This document shows, one piece after another, positions 54,904 to 64,000 of a stretch of DNA of 64,000 nt. Position numbers and translations under genes: made by a program. This DNA is from Thinopyrum elongatum (Eukaryota; Streptophyta; Magnoliopsida; Poales; Poaceae), in the NCBI GenBank assembly GCA_011799875.1, contig CM022299.1, forward strand, positions 29,415,996 to 29,479,995, read 5' to 3'. A model generated the notes under the pieces. The model did not search any database. It was not told the DNA's origin and worked only from the letters and a program-made list of their open reading frames with translations. The first letter of the stretch is position 1. Each line of letters opens with the position of its first letter.

Positions 54904-57900
54904 TTACATTGTAATGAATCTAACACCCATGGAGTCTTGGTGCTGATCATGTTTTGCTCGCGGAAGAGGCTTAGTCAACGGGTCTGCTACATTCAGATCA
55001 GTATGTATCTTGCAAATTTCTATGTCTCCATCCTTGACTTGTTCACGAATGGAGTTGAAGCGTCTCTTGATGTGTTTGGTTCTCTTGTGAAACCTGGATT
55101 CCTTTGCTAAGGCAATTGCTCCAGTATTGTCACAAAAGATTTTCATTGGACCCAATGCACTAGGTATTACACCTAGATCGGATATGAACTCCTTCATCCA
55201 GACTCCTTCATTTGCTGCTTCCGAAGCAGCTATGTACTCCGCTTCACACGTAGATCCCGCCACGATGCTCTACTTGGAACTGCACCAACTGACAGCTCCA
55301 CCATTCAATATAAATACATATCCGGTTTGTGACTTAGAGTCATCCGGATCAGTGTCAAAGCTAGCATCGACGTAACCATTTACGACGAGCTCTTTGTCAC
55401 CTCCATAAATGAGAAACATATCCTTGGTCCTTTTCAGGTACTTCAGGATGTTCTTGACCGCTATCCAGTGATCCACTCTTGGATTACTTTGGTACCTCCC
55501 TGCCAAACTTATGGCAAGGCACACATTAGGTTTGGTACACAGCATAGCATACATGATAGAACCTATGGCTGGGGCATAGGGAATGACTTTCATTTTCTCT
55601 CTATCTTCTACAGTGGTCGGGCTTTGAGTCTAACTCAAATTCACACCTTGTAACACAGGCAAGAACCCTTTCTTTGACTGATCCATTTTGAACTTCTTCA
55701 AAACTTTTTCAAGGTATGTGCTTTGTGAAAGTCCTATTAAGCGTCTCGATCTATCTCTATAGATCTTGATGCCCAATATATAAGCAGCTTCACCGAGGTC
55801 TTTCATTGAAAAACTCTTATTCAAGTATCCTTTTATGCTATCTAGAAATTCTATATCATTTCCAATCAACAATATGTCATCTACATATAATATCATAAAT
55901 GCTACAGAGCTCCCACTCACTTTCTTGTAAATACAGGCTTCACCGAAAGTCTGTATAAAACCATATGCTTTGATCACCTCATCAAAGAGTATATTCCAAC
56001 TCCGAGATGCTTGCACCAGTCCATAGATGGATCGCTGGAGCTTGCACACTTTGTTAGCACCTTTAGGATCGACAAAACCTTCTGGTTGCATCATATACAA
56101 CTCTTCTTTAAGAAATTCATTAAGGAATGCAGTTTTGACGTCCATTTGCCAGATTTCTTAATCATAAAATGCGGCAATTGCTAACATGATTCGGACGGAC
56201 TTAAGCATCGCTACGGGTGAGAAAGTCTCATCGTAGTCAACCCCTTGAACTTGTCGAAAACCTTTTGCGACAAGTCGAGCTTTGTAGACAGTAACATTAC
56301 CATCAGTGTTAGTCTTCTTCTTGAAGATCCATTTATTCTCTATGGCTTGCCGATCATCGGGCAAGTCCACCAAAGTCCACACTTTGTTCTCATACATGGA
56401 TCCTATCTCAGGTTTCATGGCCTTAAGCCATCTGTCGGAATCTGGGCTCATCATAGCTTCTTCATAGTTCGTAGGTTCGCCTTGGTCTAGTAACATGACT
56501 TCCAGGATAGGATTACTGTACCACTCTGGTGCAGATCGTGCTCTGGTCGACCTACAAGGTTCTATAGTAACTTGACCTGAAGTTTCATGATCATTATCAT
56601 TAGCTTCCTCTCTAGTTGGTGTAGGCATCATGGGAACGGTTTTCTGTGATGTGCTACTTTCCAATTCGAGAGAAGGTACAATTACCTCATCAAGTTCTAC
56701 TTTCCTCCCACTCACTTCTTTCGAGAGAAACTCCTTCTCTAGAAAGAACCCATTCTTAGCAACAAAGATTTTGCCTTCGGATATGTGGTAGAAGGTGTAC
56801 CCAATTGTTTCCTTAGGGTATCCTATGAAGACGCACTTCTCCGATTTAGGTTCGACCTTATCAGGCTGAAGCCTTTTTACATAAGCGTCGCATCCCCAAA
56901 CTTTAAGAAACGACAGCTTAGGTTTCTTGCCAAACCACAGTTCATACGGTGTCGTCCCAACGGATTTAGACGGTGCCCTATTTAACGTGAATGCAGCTGT
57001 CTCTAATGCATAACCCCAAAACGATAGTGGTAAATCGGTAAGAGACATCATAGAATGCACTATATCTAATAAAGTACGGTTACGATGTTCTGATACACCA
57101 TTACGCTATGGTGTTCCAGGTGGCGTGAGTTGTGAAACAATTCCACATTGTTTTCAATGAAGGCCAAACTCGTAACTCAAATATTCGCCTCCGCGATCAG
57201 ATCGTAGAAACTTTATTTTCTAGTTACGATGATTCTCCACTTCACTCTGAAATTCTTTGAACTTTTCAAATGTTTTAGACTTGTGTTTCATTAAGTAGAT
57301 ATACCCATATCTACTCAAATCATCTGTGAAGGTCAGAAAATAACGATACCCGCCACGTGCCTCAACACTCATCGGACCGCATACATCGGTATGTATTATT
57401 TCCAATAAGTCATTGGCTCGCTCCATTGTTCCGGAGAACGGAGTTTTAGTCATCTTTCCCATGAGGCATGGTTCGCAAGTATCAAATTATTCATAATCAA
57501 GTGATTCCAAAAGTCCATCTGCATGGAGTTTCTTCATGCACTTTACACCAATATGACCTAAACGGCAGTGCCACAAATATGTTGCACTATCATTATCAAC
57601 TTTGCATCTTTTGGCATCAATATTATGAATATGTGTATCACTACAATCGAGATTCAACAAGAATAGACCACTCTTCAAGGGTGCATGACCATAAAAGATA
57701 TTATTCATATAAATAGAACAACCATTATTCTCTGACTTAAATGAATAACCGTCTCGCACTAAACAAGATCCAGATATAATGTTCATGCTCAACGCTAGCA
57801 CCAAATAACAATTATTCAGGTCTAAAACTAATCCCGAAGGTAGATGTAGAGGTAGCGTGCCGACGGCGATCACATCGACCTTGAAACCATTCCCGATGCG

Positions 57901-58030
57901 CATCGTCACCTCGTCCTTAGCCAATCTTCATCTATTCCACTGCTCCTGTTTCGAGTTACAAATATGAGCAACCGAACCAGTATCAAATACCCAGGTGCTG
58001 CTACGAGAATTAGTAAGGTACACATCAATA
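54904..58030 (-). pseudogene. pol of Angela no. 1 (protease to RNase H), many stops
   Basis: The minus-strand order is protease (STWVFDTGSVAHICN near 58000), pre-integrase (LWHCRLGHIGVKCM), integrase core, reverse transcriptase (MDVKTAFLNEFLKEELYMM, LYVDDILLIGND) and RNase H (STCEAEYIAASEA). In-frame stops are at 57926 (TGA), 57487 (TAA), 57220 (TAG), 57154 (TGA), 57116 (TAG), 56158 (TAA), 55630 (TAG) and 55270 (TAG). All motifs are otherwise alignable, so the decay is by point mutation rather than deletion. It is non-functional. Confidence 0.9.
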
Positions 58031-58055
58031 ACATGTATATCAAATATACCTTTGT

Positions 58056-58886
58056 TCACTTTGCCATCCTTCTTATCCGCCAAATACTTGGGGCAGTTCC
58101 GCTTCCAGTGACCACTCCCTTTGCAGTAGAAGCACTCAGTTTCAGGCTTGGGTCCAGCTTTGGGCTTCTTCCCGGGAGTGCAACTTGCTTGCCATTCTTC
58201 TTGAAGTTCCCTTTCTTTCCCTTGCCCTTTTTCTTGAAACTAGTTGTCTTGTTAACCATCAACACTTGATGCTCCTTCTTGATTTCTACCTCCACAGCCT
58301 TAAGCATTGCGAAGAGCTCGGGAATTGTTTTGTTCATCCCTTGCATATTATAGTTCATCACGAAGCCTTTGTAGCTAGGTGGCAATGATTGAAGAACTCT
58401 GCCAATAACACAATCAACTGGAAGATTAACTCCCAGCTGATTTAAGTGATTATAATACCCAGACATTTTGAGTATGTGTTCACTGACAAAACTGTTCTCC
58501 TCTATCTTGCAGCTATAGAACTTGTTGGAGACTTCATATCTCTCAACCCGAGCATTTGCTTGAAATATTAATTTCAACTCTTGGAACATCTCATATGCTC
58601 CTTGATGTTCAAAACGTCTTTGAAGTCCCGGTTCTAAGCCATAAAGCATGGCACACTGAACTATAGAGTAGTCATCAGATCGAGCTTGCCAGGCGTTCAA
58701 AACGTCTGCTTCAGCTCCTGCAGTAGGTCCGTCACCTAGCGGTTCATCAAGGACATAATTCTTCTGTGCGGCAATGAGGATAATCCTCAAGTTACGGACC
58801 CAGCCCGTGCAGTTGCTACCATCATCTTTCAACTTAGCTTTCTCTAGGACCACATTAAAATTCAGGGGAACGGTAGCACGGGCCAT
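58056..58886 (-). pseudogene. gag of Angela no. 1 (frameshifted before the zinc knuckle)
   Basis: The likely start is ATG at 58886 (MARATVPLNFNVVLEKAKLK). The capsid-like region includes GWVRNLRIILIAAQKNYVLD and RVLQSLPPSYKGFVMNYN. After a Lys/Gly-rich stretch (KKKGKGKKGNFKKNGKQ) the frame shifts at about 58180. The CCHC knuckle CFYCKGSGHWKRNC is readable only in another frame (about 58094-58135). The frame therefore ends in nonsense at 58056. An upstream ATG in the same frame (58931) is in leader-like sequence and is less likely. Confidence 0.85.
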
Positions 58887-59759
58887 TGATCTACAACATA
58901 GATATGCATATACTATCAGGACTAAGTTCATGATAAATTAAGTTCAATTAATCAAATTACTAATGAACTCCCACTTAAATCAACATCCCTCAAGTTGTCT
59001 AAGTGATACATGATCCATATCAACTAACCCACGTCCGATCATCACATGAGATGGAGTAGTCATTAATGGTGAACATCTCTATGTTGATCATATCTACTAT
59101 ATGACTCATGTTTGACCATTCGGTCTCCAATGTTCCGAGGCCATGTCTGTACATGCTAGGCTCGTCAAGTTTAACCCAAGTATTCTGCGTGTGTAAATCT
59201 GGCTTACACCCGTTGTATGTGAATGTAGAGTCTATCACACCCGATCATCATGTGGTGCTTCGAAACGACGAACTTTGGCAACGGTGCATACTAGGGGAGA
59301 ACAATTTTACCTTGAAATTTAGTGAAGGGATCATCTTATAGTGCTACTGTCGTACTAAGCAAAATAAGATGCATAAAAGATAAACATCACATGCAATCAA
59401 AATATGTGACATGATATGGCCATCATCTTGTGCTTTTGATCTCCATCTCCAAAGCATCGTCATGATCTCCATCGTCACCGGCTCGACACCTTGATCTCCA
59501 TCGTTGCGTCGTGGTCGTCTCGCCAACTATTGCTTCTACAACTATTGCTAACGCATAGCGATAAAGTAAAGCAATTACATGGCGTTTGCATTTCATACAA
59601 TAAAGAGACAACCATAAGGCTCCTGCCGGTTGCCTGATATCTTACAAAACATGATCATCTCATACAATAATCTGTATCACATCATGTCTTGACCATACCA
59701 CATCACAACATACCCTGCAAAAACAAGTTAGACGTCCTCTACTTTCTTGTTGCAAGTTT
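58887..59759 (-). other. Leader (5' UTR) of Angela no. 1, truncated by the next LTR
   Basis: Non-coding sequence between the gag start and the LTR boundary at 59760. No primer-binding site (complement of TGGTATCAGAGC) is present next to the LTR, although one should lie at the leader start. The leader is therefore incomplete here. Confidence 0.75.
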
Positions 59760-61531
59760 TGTTGGGTAACGTAGCATGCAATTTCAAAAAAAATCCTACG
59801 CTCACGCAAGATCTATCTAGGAGATGCATAGCAACGAGGGGAGAGAATGTGTCTACGTACCCTCGTAGACCGAAAGCGGAAGCGTTTGACAACACGGTTG
59901 ATGTAGTCGAACTTCTTCTCGTTCCGACTGATCAAGTACCGAATGTACGGCACCTCCGAGTTCTGCACACGTTCAACTCAATGACGTCCCTCGAACTCTT
60001 GATCCAGCAAAGTGTCGAGGAAATAGATGAGTTCCGTCAGCACGACGGCGTGGTGACGGTGATGGTGAAGTGATCAGTGCAGGGCTTCGTCTAAGCACCA
60101 CGAGAATATGACCGAGGGTGTAATCTGTGGAGGGGGGCGCCGCACACGGCTAACAGTTGATGTTGTGTGTTGTAGGCACCTCCCTCCCCACATATATATA
60201 GGTGGGAGGGAGAGGGAGCAGCCAAGGGGGGTGCCCCAAGTAGGCCGAATCCTACTTGGGGTTTCTCCCCAATTCGCCCCCCCCCCCTTCCTTATTAACC
60301 GGAGGGGAAAGGAAAGAGAGGGGGGAGGGAAGGAAGGGGGAGGCCGAATCCTCCCCTTTCCTTCTCCCTTCCCCTCTTTCCTTCTCCTCCTATATCGGCC
60401 CATATGGGGGCGCAGCAGCCACTGTTGGCTGCTGTGGTTCCCCTCTTGGCCTATTAGGCCCATATCTTTTGCCGGGGGTGCCCAAAACCCCTTCCGGTGA
60501 CCCGATATGTACCCGGTACCCTCCGGAACACTTCCGATGTCCGAATACCATCGTCCTATATATCAATCTTTACCTCTCGACCATTTCGAGACTCCTCGTC
60601 ATGTCCGTGATCTCATCCGGGACTCCGAACAACATTCGGTCACCAAATCACATAACTCATATAATACAAAAATCGTCATCGAACGTTAAGCATGCGGACC
60701 CTATGGGTTCGAGAACTATGTAGACATGACCGAGACACCTCTCCGGTCAATAACCAATAGCGGACCCTGGATGCTCATATTGGCTCCTACATATTCTACA
60801 AAGATCTTTATCGGTCGAACCGTTATGACAACATACGTTATTCCCTTTGTCCATCGGTATGTTACTTGCCCAAGATTCGATCGTCAGTATCTTCATACCT
60901 AGTTCAATATCGTTACCGGCAAGTATCTTTACTCATTCCGTAATACACCATCATGTAACTAACTCATTAGTCACTTTGCTTGCAAGGCTTCTTATGATGT
61001 GCATTACCGAGAGGGCCCAGAGATACCTCTCCGATACTCGGAGTGACAAATCCTAATCTCGATCTATGCCAACCCAACAGACACCTTCGGAGATACCTGT
61101 AGAGCATCTTTATAATCACCCAGTTACGTTGTGACATTTGATAGCACACAAGGCATTCCTCCGGTATCCGGGAGTTGCATAATCTCATAGTCGAAGGAAT
61201 ATGTATTTGACATGAAGAAAGCAGTAGCAATAAAAATGAACGATTATTATGCTAAGCTAACGGATGGGTCTTGTCCATCACATCATTCTCCTAATGATGT
61301 GATCCCGTTATCAAATGACAACTCATGTCCATGGTCAGGAAACCTTAACCATCTTTGATTAAGGAGCTAGTCAAGTAGAGGCTCACTAGGGACACAGTGT
61401 TTGTCTATGTATTCACACATGTATTTAGGTTTCCGATCAATACAATTCTAGCATGAATAATAAACATTTATCATGAATAAGGAAATATAAAATAACAACT
61501 TTATTATTGCCTCTAGGGCATATTTTCTTCA
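59760..61531 (-). repeat. 3' LTR of Angela no. 2
   Basis: The LTR is 1,772 bp, starting TGTTGGGTAACG and ending GCATATTTTCTTCA (plus strand). It is similar to the LTR at 38883 in the conserved parts, but the GC-rich hypervariable part (60200-60430 versus 39320-39560) differs strongly. This argues against the two being the pair from a single insertion. Confidence 0.9.
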
Positions 61532-61687
61532 GTCTCCCACTTGCACTAGAGTCAATAATCTAGATTACATTGTAATGATTCTAACACCCATGGAGTCTTG
61601 GTACTGATCATGTTTTGCTCGTGGAAGAGGCTTAGTCAACCGGTCTGCTACATTCAGATCTGTATGTATTTTGAAAATCTCTATGTC

Positions 61688-64000
61688 TCACTCCTTGACT
61701 TGATCACGGATGGAGTTGAAGCGTCTCTTGATGTGTTTGGTTCTTTTGTGAAATCTGGATTCCTTCGCTAAGGCAATTGCTCCAGTATTATCACAAAAGA
61801 TTTTCATTGTACCCGATGCACTAGGTATTACACCTAGATCGGATATGAACTCCTTAATCCAGACTCCTTCATTTGCTGCTTCCGAAGCAGCTATGTACTC
61901 CGCTTCACACGTAGATCCCGCCACGACGCTCTGCTTGGAACTGCACCAACTGACAGCTCCACCATTCAATATAAATACGTATCCGGTTTGTGACTTAGAG
62001 TCATCCGGATCAGTATCAAAACTAGCATCGACGTAACCATTTATGACAAGCTCTTTGTCACCTCCATAAACGAGAAACATATCCTTAGTCCTTTTCAGGT
62101 ACTTCAGGATGTTCTTGACCGCTATCCAGTGATCCACTCCTGGATTACTTTGGTACCTCCCAGCCAGACTTATGGCAAGGCACACATCAGGTCTGGTACA
62201 CAGCATAGCATACATGACAGAACCTATGGCTGAAGCATAGGGAATGACTTTCATTTTCTCTCTATCTTCTGCAGTGGTCGGGCATTGAGTCTTACTCAAC
62301 TTCAAACCTTGCAACACAGGCAAGAACCCTTTCTTTGACTGGTCCATTTTGAACTTCTTCAAAACTTTATCAAGGTATGTGCTTTGTGAAAGTCCTATTA
62401 AGCGTCTCGATCTATCCCTATAGATCTTGATGCCCAATATATAAGCAGCTTCACCGAGGTCTTTCATTGAAAAACTCTTATTCAAGTATCCTTTTATGCT
62501 ATCCAGAAATTCTACATCATTTCCAATCAACAATATGTCATCCACACATAATATTAGAAATGCTACAGAGCTCCCACTCACTTTCTTGTAAATACAGGCT
62601 TCTCCGAAAGTCTGTATAAAACCATATGCTTTGATCACCTCATCAAAGCGTATATTCCAACTCCGAGATGCTTGCACCAGTCCATAGATGGATAGCTGGA
62701 GCTTGCACACTTTGTTAGCACCTTTAGGATCGACAAAACCTTCTGGTTGCATCATATACAACTCTTCTTTAAGAAATCCATTAAGGAATGCAGTTTTGAC
62801 GTCCATTTGCCAGATTTCATAATCATAAAATGCGGTAGTTGCTAACATGATTTGGACAGACTTAAGCATCGCTACGGGTGAGAAAGTCTCATCGTAGTCA
62901 ACTCCTAGAACTTGTCGAAAACCTTTCGCGACAAGTCAAGCTTTGTAGACAGTAACATTACCATCAGCGTCAGTCTTCTTCTTGAAGATCCATTTATTTT
63001 CTAGGGCTCGCCGATCATCGGGCAAATCCACCGAAGTCCACACTTTGTTCTCATACATGGATCCTATCTCAGATTTCTTGGCCTCAAGCCATTTTTCGGA
63101 ATCTGGGCTCATCATAGCTTCTTCATAGTTCGTAGGTTCGCCTTGGTCTAGTAACATGACTTCCAGTATAGGATTCCCGTACCACTCTGGTGCAGATCGT
63201 GTTCTGGTTGACCTCCGAAGTTCTGTAGTAACTTGATCTGAAGTTTCATGATCATCATCATTAGCTTCCTCTCTAGTTGGTGTAGGCATCACGGGAACGG
63301 TTTTCTCTGATGAACTACTTTCCAATTCGAGAGAAGGTAAGATTACCTCATCAAGTTCTACTTTCCTCCCTCTCACTTCTTTCGAGAGAAACTCCTTCTC
63401 TAGAAAGGTTCCATTCTTGGCAACAAAGATCTTGCCTTCGGATCTATGGTAGAAGGTGTACCCAATTATTTCCTTAGGGTATCCTATGAAGACGCACTTC
63501 TCCGATTTGGGTTCGAGCTTATCGGGCTGAAGCCTTTTGACATAAGTGTCGCATCCCAAACTTTAAGAAACGACAGCTTAGGTTTCTTGCCAAACCACAG
63601 TTCATACGGTGTCGTCTCAACGGATTTAGACGGTGCCCTATTTAACATGAATGCAGCTATCTCTAATGCATAACCCCAAAACGATAGTGGTAAATCGGTA
63701 AGAGACATCATAGATAGCACCATATCTAATAAAGTACGGTTACGACGTTCGGACACACCATTACGCTGTGGTGTTCCAGGTGGCGTGAGTTGTGAAACTA
63801 TTCCACATTGTTTTAAATGAAGGCCAAACTCGTAACTCAAATATTCGCCTCCGCGATCAGATCGTAGAAACTTTATTTTCTTGTTACAATAATTCTCCAC
63901 TTCACTCTGAAATTCTTTGAACTTTTCAAATGTTTCAGACTTGTGTTTCATTAAGTAGATATACCCATATCTGCTCAAATCATCTGTGAAGGTCAGAAAA
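61688..64000 (-). pseudogene. pol of Angela no. 2 (integrase to RNase H, partial)
   Basis: Reading leftward from 64000: integrase core (SRYGYIYLMKHKSETFEKFK, SDRGGEYLSYEF, PQRNGVSERRNRTL), a single-base deletion at about 63556 that shifts the frame (VWDATL instead of VWGCDAY), the linker, reverse transcriptase and RNase H. A TGA at 62936-62938 replaces an Arg codon in KARLVAKG, and a TGA at 61688-61690 truncates the RNase H tail. The reverse transcriptase catalytic box reads CVDD instead of YVDD (Cys codon 62546-62548). It is less degraded than the copy at 54904-58030 but inactive. Confidence 0.88.

Larger units (their letters stand above)
38883..59759 (-). mobile_element. Angela/BARE-like Copia element no. 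1, degenerate, hosting two further elements
   Basis: The minus-strand order is leader (59759-58887), gag (58886), protease, integrase, reverse transcriptase, RNase H (to 54904), polypurine tract (54871-54882) and 3' LTR (54870-38883, split). The interior has at least eight in-frame stops and one gag frameshift, so the copy is dead. The 3' LTR holds the complete Maximus-like element at 40612. The leader is cut at 59759 by the LTR of a second Angela-like element, and the primer site and 5' LTR would lie beyond 64000. The 5 bp outside the left end are CACAG. Confidence 0.85.
59760..64000 (-). mobile_element. Angela/BARE-like Copia element no. 2 (partial, continues past the window)
   Basis: The LTR at 59760-61531 is followed on its right by a polypurine tract (61532-61543) and by pol in the minus sense, so this LTR is the 3' LTR and the element extends right. 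It abuts the leader of Angela no. 1. The 5 bp left of it are AGTTT, the expected target duplication. Coding decay is lighter than in no. 1. Confidence 0.85.

Overview
The window is nuclear DNA of a grass, almost certainly a Triticeae species (wheat, goatgrass or barley group). The evidence is a pair of plant S1/P1-type nuclease genes with many GT-AG introns, set in dense nested transposons of types typical of Triticeae: Angela/BARE-like and Maximus-like Copia elements, a CACTA element with a TTTGCCGTCTGC subterminal array, Tourist-, Stowaway- and hAT-type small elements, and 5'-truncated LINEs. I saw no bacterial, organellar or viral genes. Family names are recalled from general knowledge, not searched.

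Left part (1-24,508), the gene island. Two complete S1/P1 nuclease paralogues lie head to head about 11 kb apart: a nine-exon gene on the minus strand (7168-9039, 301 aa) and an eight-exon gene on the plus strand (19981-23824, 304 aa). Both keep a signal peptide, the Trp that becomes the mature N-terminus and all nine expected zinc ligands. The exons add up to open frames with every junction in phase. Between and around them are a retroelement LTR end and an Angela-type LTR piece (1-1346), a Tourist-like MITE (2513), a cysteine-protease relic (4894), a hAT-like element with a perfect 8-bp target duplication (9336), a Harbinger-type MITE (10087), a 5'-truncated LINE whose 3' UTR holds a 2-kb long-TIR transposon with a degenerate LRR receptor-kinase fragment (11349-13947), a second LINE inserted into an older RNase H-like relic (14820-16063), and a Harbinger-type element with a broken ORF (16458).

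Right part (24,509-64,000), a stack of nested elements. The base layer is a minus-strand LTR retroelement with no recognisable coding capacity (LTR 24509-30272, interior to 38882). It holds two solo LTRs with perfect 5-bp duplications (25614-29743, AAACC; 30441-31943, ATAAA) and a 4.2-kb non-autonomous CACTA element (32614-36832, duplication CCT). The CACTA carries a spliceable receptor-like-kinase exon and a HAD-hydrolase first-exon fragment. At 38883 an Angela/BARE-like Copia element (minus strand, many stops) begins. Its 3' LTR is split by a complete, young Maximus-like (Sirevirus-type) Copia element (40612-54828, duplication AAAAT, near-identical LTRs, env-like third ORF). Its leader appears to be interrupted by a second Angela-like element (59760 onward) that runs out of the window.

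Functionally, only the two nuclease genes look able to make protein. They would encode secreted or vacuolar zinc nucleases of the kind used in nucleic-acid turnover during senescence and programmed cell death. Everything else is mobile DNA or its debris. The most unusual items are the exon-capturing CACTA element, the gene-fragment-carrying TIR element inside a LINE, the intron difference between the two nucleases, and the well-resolved order of insertions.
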